A stretch of DNA of 64,000 nucleotides, taken from Gammaproteobacteria bacterium. Lineage in GTDB: Bacteria; Pseudomonadota; Gammaproteobacteria; Ga0077536. Every line of letters begins with the position of its first letter. Positions within the stretch are counted from its first letter, which is position 1. A model generated the notes under the pieces. That model saw only the letters and a program-made list of their open reading frames with translations, ran no database searches and was not told the origin of the DNA. Both the position numbers and the translations under genes were made by a program. Positions 33,945-42,404 of the stretch are shown one piece after another. The stretch is from contig JADLGE010000031.1 in assembly GCA_020849475.1 (NCBI GenBank), positions 1 to 64,000 on the forward strand, read 5' to 3'.

Positions 33945-36047
33945 ATGCGTCTGCCACGCATGTACTGCGCCGCGCTGGCGTTCCTGAGTGCGGCGGTCTT
34001 CGCCGACGATTTCGACCAATTGCGTGATGCCGTGGCCCGCGGAGACTACTCCGCCGCCGTGCCGGCATTGCAGGCCGCCGCCGCCAAGGACGAGCCACGG
34101 GCCTTGAGCCTGTTGGCCTCGCTCTATCAACACGGCCAGGCGTTTCCCCACGATGCGGCCAAGGCCGTCGAACTCTATACACGCGCGGCGGAACTGGGAG
34201 ATGCCGAGGCGCAGTTCAGTCTCGGCAGCATGTATCTGCTGGGTGAGGGGGTGAAGGCCGACGAGGCCTGGGCCTTGACCTATTACCGCAAGGCCGCCGC
34301 GCAGGGCCACGACGGCGCCAAGCGCAATCTGGCCGAGCTGTATCGCGCTTCAGGATTGGAGCCCGCGCCAAGCACTGGCACGCCGCCTGATCGCCCGCTG
34401 GCGAACGAAGCCGCGCGTTTGCATGCCGAACCGGCGGTGGCGCCGGTGCCGGCCGTCAAGGCCGAGACACTCGCTCCCGGCATGAGCACCAGCGCCAATC
34501 CGCCCATGCCCGGCACGGTGTCGCGGGACATCACCAGCCGCCGCGCGAGCCCGGCGCCCGCTGCAGTCACGGCACCGGCGGTCGCGCCCGCCAAAGCCAC
34601 GCCGACACCCCAAGCATCACTGATGCCGCCTGCGCAAACGCCGTCTCAGGCCGCGCCGGCCGAGAGCGCCGCGCCGTCACTGGACGAATTGCGCGCGCTG
34701 GAATTGGCGCGCAACGCCGGCGTCGAGGTGCGTATGGATGGCAGTTCAACGCCGCCGCCCAGTGTGGTGACGCTGACGCGTCCAGCGACCAGCACGACAA
34801 GCGACGAACAACAGCCGGCGTTCACGCCGTCGTCACAGGCCGGCGATGCCGACACCGTCGAGAACAATGAGGAAGGTGCGGCGGCTTTCCGCAGCGCGCA
34901 GCGTTACCTGCTTGGCCAAGGCGTGGCACCCGACGCGGCCGTCGGTGTGCAATGGCTGGAACGCGCCGCGCGCGCCGGTCACACCCAGGCGAAATACGAA
35001 CTGGCGCTGCACTATCTCAATGGTGAAGGCGTGCAGGCCGACGACGCGATGGCCATCACGCTGTTGCGAGATGCGGCCCAGGCCGGTCATGCGCAGGCCA
35101 CGGCCAAGCTGAAGGCGGTCTACAGCGCCGCCGGCATGCCCATGCCCGCGCTGACGACTCCCTCATCCGACCACGCGCCGGTCGAGCAGACACCCGTCAG
35201 CGTGGCGCCTCAGGACACTGCGCCGGCGCCCGATGCGCACTCCGCGCCGCGCCATGACAACACCTTTGAAAGCAGTGAGCGACATCCGGCGCGCGGCGCG
35301 AATGCCGGCATGATGGCGAACGTCGCGGCCGAGGAAGAGGCCGACGTCGAGCCCGATGCCGCGTCGGCCACCGCCACCTTGAGCGACGCGCGCGCGGCGC
35401 TCGACGCACAGAATCTGCCGCGTGCCGCCACGCTCTTCACGCAATTGGCCGAGGCCGGCAACGCCGAAGCGCAGGCTCACATCGGCTACATGACTTATCG
35501 CGGCGAAGGTGTGCGCGCCGACAAGGCCAAGGCTGTCGAGTGGTATCGCAAGGCCGCCGCGCAGGGCAATCGCGACGCCCAATACAATCTTGCCGTCGCC
35601 TATGCCTTTGGCGATGGCGTGACACAGAACGATGCCGAAGCCTTGCAGTGGTACCAGCGCGCCGCCGAGCAGGGCAGCGCCGTTGCGCAGTACAGCTTGG
35701 GTGTGTCGTATGCCTTGGGCGAAGGCGTGCGGCGCGACGATGCGCTCGCGCTGAAGTGGTATCGCGCCGCCGCCGCGCAGGGCTACGCCGACGCGCAGTT
35801 CAATCTCGGCCAGATGATGCGCAGCGGGCGTGGTGCAAAAGCCGATGAGCAGGAAGGTCTGCGTCTGATCAAACTGGCGGCCGACAATGGCAGCGCGGCC
35901 GCGCAATACAGCCTCGGCAACATGTATCGCGCCGGCAGCGGCGTGAAGCGGGATGTCGCCGAAGCGGCGCGCCTGTACAAGCTTGCCGCCGCGCAAGGTC
36001 ACTCCGAAGCGCGCGCCAGCCTCGCCACGCTCGAAGCCCGTCACTGA
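33945..36047 (+). CDS. exported Sel1-repeat (TPR-like) protein
   Basis: A 700-residue exported scaffold protein. It starts with a signal peptide (MRLPRMYCAALAFLSAAVFA), with GGAGG six bases upstream of the ATG. Sel1-like repeats of 36 residues occur in three clusters: two repeats near the N-terminus (GSMYLLGEGVKADEAWALTYYRKAAAQG), two in the middle (HYLNGEGVQADDAMAI), and at least five at the C-terminus (AYAFGDGVTQNDAEALQWYQRAAEQG and neighbours). Pro/Ala/Ser-rich linkers of about 150-200 residues separate the clusters, an architecture expected to be flexible. Sel1 repeats bind proteins; the partner is unknown. Another, shorter Sel1 protein is encoded at 48.5 kb. Confidence 0.88.
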   Translation: MRLPRMYCAALAFLSAAVFADDFDQLRDAVARGDYSAAVPALQAAAAKDEPRALSLLASLYQHGQAFPHDAAKAVELYTRAAELGDAEAQFSLGSMYLLGEGVKADEAWALTYYRKAAAQGHDGAKRNLAELYRASGLEPAPSTGTPPDRPLANEAARLHAEPAVAPVPAVKAETLAPGMSTSANPPMPGTVSRDITSRRASPAPAAVTAPAVAPAKATPTPQASLMPPAQTPSQAAPAESAAPSLDELRALELARNAGVEVRMDGSSTPPPSVVTLTRPATSTTSDEQQPAFTPSSQAGDADTVENNEEGAAAFRSAQRYLLGQGVAPDAAVGVQWLERAARAGHTQAKYELALHYLNGEGVQADDAMAITLLRDAAQAGHAQATAKLKAVYSAAGMPMPALTTPSSDHAPVEQTPVSVAPQDTAPAPDAHSAPRHDNTFESSERHPARGANAGMMANVAAEEEADVEPDAASATATLSDARAALDAQNLPRAATLFTQLAEAGNAEAQAHIGYMTYRGEGVRADKAKAVEWYRKAAAQGNRDAQYNLAVAYAFGDGVTQNDAEALQWYQRAAEQGSAVAQYSLGVSYALGEGVRRDDALALKWYRAAAAQGYADAQFNLGQMMRSGRGAKADEQEGLRLIKLAADNGSAAAQYSLGNMYRAGSGVKRDVAEAARLYKLAAAQGHSEARASLATLEARH

Positions 36048-36054
36048 CGCCTGG

Positions 36055-36795
36055 TCAGATAGCCTGGCGCTCCGTGCCAGGCGGCGGCGCTGGTTTCGTG
36101 TCGGGCAAATCGCGCAGTAAATCGTCGAGTCGTCGGCGCAGTTCCGGCACCTGGCTGCGAATGTCTTTTTCGATGTCGGACAAGTCGCTTTCGAGCTTGG
36201 GCAGGGCGCGCTTCAATTCTTCGAGCGACTGATTCACGCCTGCCCCCAAGCGGCTGGTGAAGCCTTGCAATTGCGTGATGAGCGTGGCCAGGGGACTGTC
36301 GCTGGCGATGTCCCGCACCGTGGCCGGGTAATCGACACGCCAACTGTCGCCGCTGCGTATTAACACAGTGACGATGCTGAGATGCAGGGCTTCCTTGCCG
36401 GACAAGGTGAGGCGCGTATCGATTTCGGCGCCGTCCTCTGTCACGCGGACGTCGCCCAGTGCAAAGGCGCTGATCGGCAAAACCTGAAGGCCACCTTCGA
36501 CACTCGCGACATCGTTGTCGCGTACCAGGCGACGCAAGCGGTCGGTGTCGCCCGTCTGCTGCGCGTGCCAGAACTCGGTCGCAACCTGCTGGGGATCGGC
36601 GGCGCGCGTGCACGCGCCGAGCAGGAAGACGAACAGCAGTGCGAGGCAGCCTGGGCTGGCGGCCGCCCGAGGCCACCCGCCGCGCCGGCCGGCGGGGATC
36701 AGAATGCGCGGCGCCCGCTTTCGACGGCCACCGGGCCGCTGAAGGGCGGACGATCGGGGGCAATCACCTTGCCCATGCGCATCAGGCGCGCCCAA
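36055..36795 (-). CDS. putative lipoprotein with start inside fimV
   Basis: A lipoprotein of up to 246 residues. The lipobox LLFVFLLGAC is at about residues 53-62 and is followed by TRAADPQQVATEFWHAQQTGDTDRLRRLV, an NTF2/DUF4878-like opening found in small stress lipoproteins. The C-terminal half is a charged helical region (SLEELKRALPKLESDLSDIEKDIRSQV), possibly coiled coil. No ATG, GTG or TTG occurs in frame between the fimV stop and the lipobox, so the start shown (TTG) lies within fimV, giving a 97-base overlap in another frame and an unusually long basic n-region. A non-standard start nearer the lipobox is possible. It follows fimV on the same strand. Confidence 0.7.
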   Translation of the reverse strand: MGAPDAHGQGDCPRSSALQRPGGRRKRAPRILIPAGRRGGWPRAAASPGCLALLFVFLLGACTRAADPQQVATEFWHAQQTGDTDRLRRLVRDNDVASVEGGLQVLPISAFALGDVRVTEDGAEIDTRLTLSGKEALHLSIVTVLIRSGDSWRVDYPATVRDIASDSPLATLITQLQGFTSRLGAGVNQSLEELKRALPKLESDLSDIEKDIRSQVPELRRRLDDLLRDLPDTKPAPPPGTERQAI

Positions 36796-38351
36796 TTCTC
36801 GTCTCCGATATCGCTGCGGTGCTGACGGTGGATTTCTTCGGCAAGGTCGACGAACTCCTCGTGCCGTTCGTTCAGATAATAAATCTCGGCAAGCCGCAGC
36901 TTGGCGCGGAAATTGTTCGGCGCATCGACGATGGTCTGTTCAAGCATGGCCTCAGCTTCATTGTATTGGCCGTGGGCGATGCGCGTCTCGATTTCTTCCA
37001 GCGTACCGCGCACGCCGGCCAGCAGGTCGGCGGGCCGCAGTCCGCCCTTGGCAGACTCCTCATTGCCATCGATACGTCCGGCAATCATGCGCTTCACTTC
37101 GTCTTCGAGCTGCACACGTTTTTCGGTCTTGCGCGCAATCTCCGCCACCATGTCGCGATCGGCACTGCGCACGCCGGCGTCCGCCATGCGTCCACGCAGG
37201 CGGCGCCCGAAGCGCATTGCGCCCAGGGTCAGCGCGACCAGCAGCAACAGCGCGCCGACACCCACCAGTACGCGGCCGTCGACGTAGCGTGCGACTACAT
37301 CGAGCGCGGTGTTGTCGCTGACAGGTTGCGGCGCGGCAATAGGCTTGGCGTGGGGCCTCACCGCCGCGGGCGTGACGCGCTGCGGCGCGGCCTTGGTCGC
37401 GGCGCTGGTCTTCTCCGGTGCGACGCTGACGCGCGGGGACGGTGTCGGCGTTGCGCTGCTGTCGGTCTCGGCCGCGCGCGGCATGGTGTTGGCGGTCGCG
37501 GCCGTGGCGGCCTGCGGCGCGGCAGCGGCTGAAGCTTGCGCTTGCTGCGCGTCGTAGCGCGCGCGAATTTCTTCGAACTTCTGCGCGAGCCGCGCCATGC
37601 GCGCCGCGGTCTCGGTATCCAGTGTCTGCGCGTCTTTGCGAGGCGTGGAGGCGACCGCGGGCGCCGGTGCGACGCGCGAGGCGGACACGCCCTTGGGCAA
37701 ATGCAGTGTCACACCCACGCGCAGGCGCCGCGCATCGCCACCGACGAAGGCGGCGGGGTTGGCGGCGACGATTTCCCGCATGAGTGCCTGGCTGTTGCCG
37801 CCGGCAAGACCGGTCTCTTGAAGAATGCCCCACAGCGATTGACCGGCGCGCACCGGACCATAGTCGCCCCCCGTAGGCGTATCGTCAGTGGCCGCCGCCG
37901 GGCGCGCTTCGGCCTGCGGGCGCACCGTGGGTCGCGTCGGCCGCGCACGCGGCGCGCGTGCAAGCGGCGCCGCTGCGGCGGCCGGGATGGTCAATTCATA
38001 GTGGCGCACGAGCGCATGGCTGCCCTCGCGCAGTCGCACGCGCAAAGTCAGCGTCGCCGCTTCTATCGGTTGAGTGCTGGTGACGATGATGGCCTGGCCG
38101 TCAGGCTCGTCGTGCGACAGTCGCGCTTGCAAACCATATTGCGACAAAGTTTCTGCGCCGTCGCCGAAAGCCGGCAGCAGTTCGACCACCGTGTCGCCCG
38201 CTTCATGCGCGGCCATGCCATACAGACTGACGCGCGCCAGCAAGGGTTGGCCGCGTACCGAGGCGCCGGTGATTTGTCCCATCTGCAGCGCCAGCGCGTC
38301 CTGCCCCAGCACCAACATGATCAGCAGGCTGGGAATTCTCGGTATAGTCAT
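36699..38351 (-). CDS. fimV: FimV-family polar hub protein
   Basis: FimV-like proteins organise type IV pili, chemoreceptors and c-di-GMP/cAMP signalling at the cell pole in gammaproteobacteria. The 550-residue product has a signal peptide (MTIPRIPSLLIMLVLGQDALA), the FimV N-terminal domain (QMGQITGASVRGQPLLARVSL), a periplasmic LysM-like segment (GPVRAGQSLWGILQETG...LRVGVTLHLP), a Pro/Ala linker, one membrane helix (VLVGVGALLLLVALTLGAM), and a cytoplasmic part with a TPR-like C-terminal unit (AEAMLEQTIVDAPNNFRAKLRLAEIYY). It is shorter than Pseudomonas FimV (about 900), with a reduced cytoplasmic region. GGAGAG precedes the ATG at 38351. Confidence 0.88.
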   Translation of the reverse strand: MTIPRIPSLLIMLVLGQDALALQMGQITGASVRGQPLLARVSLYGMAAHEAGDTVVELLPAFGDGAETLSQYGLQARLSHDEPDGQAIIVTSTQPIEAATLTLRVRLREGSHALVRHYELTIPAAAAAPLARAPRARPTRPTVRPQAEARPAAATDDTPTGGDYGPVRAGQSLWGILQETGLAGGNSQALMREIVAANPAAFVGGDARRLRVGVTLHLPKGVSASRVAPAPAVASTPRKDAQTLDTETAARMARLAQKFEEIRARYDAQQAQASAAAAPQAATAATANTMPRAAETDSSATPTPSPRVSVAPEKTSAATKAAPQRVTPAAVRPHAKPIAAPQPVSDNTALDVVARYVDGRVLVGVGALLLLVALTLGAMRFGRRLRGRMADAGVRSADRDMVAEIARKTEKRVQLEDEVKRMIAGRIDGNEESAKGGLRPADLLAGVRGTLEEIETRIAHGQYNEAEAMLEQTIVDAPNNFRAKLRLAEIYYLNERHEEFVDLAEEIHRQHRSDIGDENWARLMRMGKVIAPDRPPFSGPVAVESGRRAF

Positions 38352-38513
38352 GAATCTCTCCGTGCGCCAGGTCGTGGCGGGATTGGCCGGAAGCTGTCGT
38401 ACTGGATTGGGTGACGGCCATGGGCGCAAGGCCACCAGTCGTCCGTGTCACTTTTTAGCGGCGCACGTTCGCCAAGCTTGACCTCTTTTTCGCCGTCAAA
38501 CCGGAGTACGCAG

Positions 38514-39101
38514 TTGACCGCCAACGCTTTCGATCAGGCCTATTTCGAGCGCTTCTATTTCAATCGCCGCACCCGTATCGCCGAACCCGCCTATTTCGAT
38601 CATCTGGCCGCGTTCACCGGCGCCTATCTCAAATTGCTCGACTGCCCGGTGGCGCGCGTTCTAGACATGGGATGCGGCGCGGGCCTCTTGCATCGCGGCC
38701 TGCGGCGCGCTTTCCGCGGCGTGAAAATCGACGCCTGCGACGTCAGCGAATATGTGTGCGAACGTTTCGGCTGGCAGTGTGTGAGTATCGAAGAGTACGA
38801 AGTCAAACGCAGCTATGACCTCGTCATCTGTCACGATGTTTTGCAATACCTGGACGACAAGGCCGCCGGTCGCGCCATCGACAAGCTCGCCAGCTTGAGC
38901 CACCGTGCCTTGCTGTTCGGCGTGTTGACGCGTGAAGACTGGGAGCACAACTGCGATCAGACCTTGACCGACAGCAATGCGCATCTGCGCAGCACGGCCT
39001 GGTACCGACGCCGACTCGGCGCGCACTTTCGCAATGCCGGTGGCGGTCTCTACATCAAGCGCGATGCCAGTGTGGTGCTGTTTTCCCTCGAATCGTTCTG
39101 A
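38514..39101 (+). CDS. SAM-dependent methyltransferase
   Basis: A 195-residue class I methyltransferase. Motif I is VLDMGCGAGLLHRGLRR, the acidic loop of motif II is IDACDVSEYVCERFG, and motif IV is YDLVICHDVLQYLDD; the rest resembles UbiE/Methyltransf_25 proteins of unknown substrate. The start is TTG at 38514, preceded by GGAG at eight bases; a GTG or ATG further upstream in frame lacks a ribosome site. It is divergent from fimV and convergent with msrB. Confidence 0.85.
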   Translation: MTANAFDQAYFERFYFNRRTRIAEPAYFDHLAAFTGAYLKLLDCPVARVLDMGCGAGLLHRGLRRAFRGVKIDACDVSEYVCERFGWQCVSIEEYEVKRSYDLVICHDVLQYLDDKAAGRAIDKLASLSHRALLFGVLTREDWEHNCDQTLTDSNAHLRSTAWYRRRLGAHFRNAGGGLYIKRDASVVLFSLESF

Positions 39102-39112
39102 GCGGCCGGCGC

Positions 39113-39667
39113 TCATCCGGCGGCTGGAATGAAGCGCAGGGCGACGCCGTTGTTACACCAGCGTTGGCCCGTCGGCGCGGGGCCGTCGTCGAAAACGTGG
39201 CCCTGATGTCCACCGCATTTCACGCAGTGGTATTCGGTGCGCGGCCAAATCATCCTGTAATCGCGTTGCGTGGCGAGATGGCCTTCGATGCTGGTAAAGA
39301 AGCTCGGCCAGCCGGTGCCACTGTCGTATTTCATGGCCGAGCTGAACAACGGCAGCTCGCAGGCGCGACAGACGAACAGGCCGTCGCGCTTCTCGTCGTT
39401 CAGCGCGCTGCTGAAAGGCCTCTCAGTGTCTTCTTCGAATAACACGCCGTAGGCATCGCCCGGCAACTGCGCGCGCCATTCATCGGCGCTGCGCGTCACG
39501 CGCGGAGTGGGTTCGACGATGGCGACACCGGCGGCGCGCAAGGCCTGCCAGTTGCCGCGCACGCTGACCCGTGCGGCGGCGTCAGCATCCGCCCTGGCCC
39601 GCGTGGCGCCCAGCAACAGCCACGACACGGCGCCGGCACTGAACTTGAGGAGTTTTCTGCGCGACAT
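39113..39667 (-). CDS. msrB: peptide-methionine (R)-S-oxide reductase MsrB with Tat-like signal
   Basis: MsrB reduces methionine-R-sulfoxide in proteins. The 184-residue protein starts MSRRKLLKFSAGAVSWLLLGATRARA, a twin-arginine-type signal (S-R-R-K-L-L-K-F), so it is probably exported folded. The zinc-binding pairs CRAC and CVKC and the catalytic Cys of GQRWCNNGVALRF are present; the usual motif is RYCINSASLRF, so the active-site loop is diverged (Asn-Asn-Gly-Val). GGAGAG lies six bases upstream of the ATG. It is 66 bases upstream of the gshA stop on the same strand, which puts two redox functions side by side. Confidence 0.9.
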   Translation of the reverse strand: MSRRKLLKFSAGAVSWLLLGATRARADADAAARVSVRGNWQALRAAGVAIVEPTPRVTRSADEWRAQLPGDAYGVLFEEDTERPFSSALNDEKRDGLFVCRACELPLFSSAMKYDSGTGWPSFFTSIEGHLATQRDYRMIWPRTEYHCVKCGGHQGHVFDDGPAPTGQRWCNNGVALRFIPAAG

Positions 39668-39733
39668 GTCATCTCTCCGCTCGAGATCTTGTGCTCTGAG
39701 CGGCGTCACGGCAGCGGGTTCCCGCCGCCCTGC

Positions 39734-41302
39734 TCAGTGCTGCAGATACTTGTCCATGAATTGCGCGAAGGGCTCGCTACGATCCGCTTCCAGTCGCGCC
39801 TGCTCGGCATGGGACGCGGCGGCCAGCGAATCGAACTCTTGCGTCACTTCGGCGCCGGGCGGACGCGCACGGAAATCCGCGCGGTGCTTGAGCGACAGTT
39901 CGCGCGTGTAGCTGTGGAATTCGCTCTGTGATTCGCGCAGCGTCGCCAGCACCCGCGCCGACGGCAGCAGTTCCATGTCATTGAGGGCCTCGACCTGCCG
40001 CGCCACGGCGTCCTGGTAGACAGAGCTGCCCATGTGCGCGTCGAGGTGCGCAGCCAAAGGCTGCACGCGCGCACAGATCTCGAGGCTCCAGTCGCGCAGG
40101 GAGACGCGTCCGCCATTGCGCACCAGTTCCAGCCCCGGCGTGCGGCCGCGCAGCGCCACCGTCAACTCGTTATATTCAATCTCGTGCAGCTCTTCGGCGG
40201 TCAGGTTGGCGCTCGATTCCAGGAGGCAGAACAGCACCAGCACTTCGGTGAAGTACAACTGCTGTATCGACACGCCGGTAGGCTCGAGACAGTTCACATC
40301 GAGGGCGCGCACTTCCACGTATTCGACACCGCGCTTCTCCAGCGCGTCGCTCGGGCGCTCGCCCGGCAAGGTGGTGCGCTTGGGCCGGATGTAGCTGTAA
40401 TACTCGTTCTCGATCTGCAGCACGCTGGTGGTGAGCTGGATGATTTTGTCGCCATCGCGTGTGCCGATGGCCTCGTATTCGGGATAGGGCAGCTTGAGGG
40501 CACGCCTGAGATCCGAGATATAGCTCTTGAGGTCGTCGTGGGAGACCAGCAGCGCCGACTGGTTCTTGTTCTTGTAGCCGATATCACTCATGCGCAGCGA
40601 GGTCGCATAGGGCAGATAGAACGTGCCGCGCTGCATCTGGTGAAAGCGTGTGGTGCGCCCGGCCAGGAAGGACTTGCACACCGCCGGCGAATTGCCGAAC
40701 AAGAGCGGGATCATCCAGCCGAAGCGTTTGAAATTGCGAATCAGCGCGAAGTAGCGATCGTTGATGAAGTCCTGCAGCTCGCCGCGGTCCTCATCGTCAT
40801 TCTGAAAAGCCGGCCAGAACTCGCTCGGCAGCGAATAATTGAAATGCACGCCGGCGATGGCCTGCATGCGCCGCCCGTAGCGGTAATCGAGGCCGACACG
40901 GTACAGATGCTTCAGGCGCCCGATGTTCGATGTGCCGTAGTCGGCGAGCGGAATGGCGCTGTCATCGGCCACCGCGCAGGGCATGCTGGCCGCCCACAGC
41001 ACCTCGTCGTCGGGCATGTGCTGATAGGCGAAACGATGAATGTCATCGAGGAAGCGCACCGTGTCGCGCACGTCGGCGAAGGCCGGCGTGATGAATTCCG
41101 CGAGCGCTTCGGAGTAGTCGGTGGTGATGCACGGATGGGTCAGTGCCGCGCCCCAGGCGTGGGGATGGGGCGTCAACGAGATGGCGCCATTGGCGGCAAT
41201 CCGCAGGCTTTCCTTTTCCAGGCCTTTGCGGCCACCGCCGAGCAGGCGGTCGGTGCCGGATGCGCGCATGCGCTCCAGGCGTTGTTCTAGTTGTCGGCGC
41301 AT
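39734..41302 (-). CDS. gshA: glutamate-cysteine ligase
   Basis: This enzyme catalyses the first step of glutathione synthesis. The 522-residue product matches the gammaproteobacterial class (E. coli 518). Recognisable blocks include GLEKESLRI (nucleotide/metal site), ITTDYSEALAEFITP, GVHFNYSLP, GNSPAVCKSFL, SLRMSDIGYKNKNQS and VEYVEVRALDVNCLEPTGV. The ATG at 41302 gives MRRQLEQRLERM; an extension to 41470 is open but crosses the divergent promoter region. It is divergent from a PxpB/PxpC-like gene pair. Confidence 0.95.
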   Translation of the reverse strand: MRRQLEQRLERMRASGTDRLLGGGRKGLEKESLRIAANGAISLTPHPHAWGAALTHPCITTDYSEALAEFITPAFADVRDTVRFLDDIHRFAYQHMPDDEVLWAASMPCAVADDSAIPLADYGTSNIGRLKHLYRVGLDYRYGRRMQAIAGVHFNYSLPSEFWPAFQNDDEDRGELQDFINDRYFALIRNFKRFGWMIPLLFGNSPAVCKSFLAGRTTRFHQMQRGTFYLPYATSLRMSDIGYKNKNQSALLVSHDDLKSYISDLRRALKLPYPEYEAIGTRDGDKIIQLTTSVLQIENEYYSYIRPKRTTLPGERPSDALEKRGVEYVEVRALDVNCLEPTGVSIQQLYFTEVLVLFCLLESSANLTAEELHEIEYNELTVALRGRTPGLELVRNGGRVSLRDWSLEICARVQPLAAHLDAHMGSSVYQDAVARQVEALNDMELLPSARVLATLRESQSEFHSYTRELSLKHRADFRARPPGAEVTQEFDSLAAASHAEQARLEADRSEPFAQFMDKYLQH

Positions 41303-41522
41303 AGGTTCGAGACTCGAAGCGTGCCTGGGCGAGCACGCGTGGTTTATCGAGGCCGCAGTATAGCAGCGCCGCACCAATGTGAAGCCGGCAGCGCCGGTGC
41401 CTGGACTTCGGGGCGATGGCCAAGCAAGAATGCGGCTGTCCATGGACAGCCCTTCGCCGCACGCAGCCATGCGTGCCGCCGTTGTGTGCCGTCAGGACAG
41501 GCATCACACGAGGGTGATAGAC

Positions 41523-42395
41523 ATGATCTACGAACAACCGAAGTTCAGCCCGGGCGGCGATCGCTACATGCTGATCGAGTTCGGTGACGAGATGAATCTC
41601 GATCTGAATTTCATGGGCCAGGGCCTGGCCACGGCCCTGGCCGGCGGCACCATCCCCGGCGTGGTCGAAACCGCGCCGTGCTTCGCCACCACGCTCATCC
41701 ATTACGAGCCGGAAATCATTGGCTACGACGACTTGAAGCGCGAAGTCGAGCGCCTCATCGGCTCCTTGGGCGGCAGCGACGATATCGAAATGGACAGCCG
41801 CCTGTTCTATTTCCCAACGCTTTATCTCGACCCCTGGAGTCGCGAATGCATTGATGACTATCGCGCCAAGATCAATCCCTCCAAGGAATATGACCCAGAG
41901 TTCGTGGCGCGCATCAATGGCCTCGACGACGTGCAGCAGTTCGTGCGCGTGCATTCGGGCACCGAATACTGGGCAGCGAGTCTCGGCTTCTGGCCCGGCC
42001 TCGCGTTTCTCATGCCACTCGATCCGCGTTGCCGTCTGACCGCGCCCAAGTACAACCCGCCACGCACCTGGACGCCGCAGGGCACGCTGTCGATGGGCGG
42101 CATGTCGACCGCCATCTACCCGGTGGCGAGCCCCGGCGGCTACCAGCTGTTTGGCCGCACGCCGGTGCCGATCTGGGACCGTGAACGCCGCTTTGCCGAA
42201 TTCGAAGGCGATTTGTGCATCTTCAAGCCGGGTGACCGCTTGAAGTTCGTGCCGTGCTCGATGGAGGAATACCTTGAAGTCGAACGCAAGGTCGAGGAGG
42301 GCAGTTACAAGTACAACATCGTCGAGTACCAGCGCTTCTCGGTCCGCAATTACAAGAACTGGGTAAAGCGCCTCGATCTCAACGCGCGGTTCTGA
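41523..42395 (+). CDS. 5-oxoprolinase subunit B / allophanate hydrolase subunit 1-like (AHS1) protein
   Basis: A 290-residue member of the KipI/PxpB/AHS1 family. It contains VVETAPCFATTLIHYEP early, and the typical YPVASPGGYQLFGRTPVPIWD block near the end (residues about 205-225). Length is longer than E. coli PxpB (about 218), closer to the AHS1 domain of urea amidolyases. GAGGG precedes the ATG. It is followed nine bases later by the PxpC-like gene. No PxpA (LamB/YcsF), biotin carboxylase or urea amidolyase gene is in the window, so the complex would be incomplete here. Divergent placement from gshA is suggestive because 5-oxoproline is a by-product of glutathione turnover (inference). Confidence 0.85.
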   Translation: MIYEQPKFSPGGDRYMLIEFGDEMNLDLNFMGQGLATALAGGTIPGVVETAPCFATTLIHYEPEIIGYDDLKREVERLIGSLGGSDDIEMDSRLFYFPTLYLDPWSRECIDDYRAKINPSKEYDPEFVARINGLDDVQQFVRVHSGTEYWAASLGFWPGLAFLMPLDPRCRLTAPKYNPPRTWTPQGTLSMGGMSTAIYPVASPGGYQLFGRTPVPIWDRERRFAEFEGDLCIFKPGDRLKFVPCSMEEYLEVERKVEEGSYKYNIVEYQRFSVRNYKNWVKRLDLNARF

Positions 42396-42404
42396 CGGAG
42401 ACAG

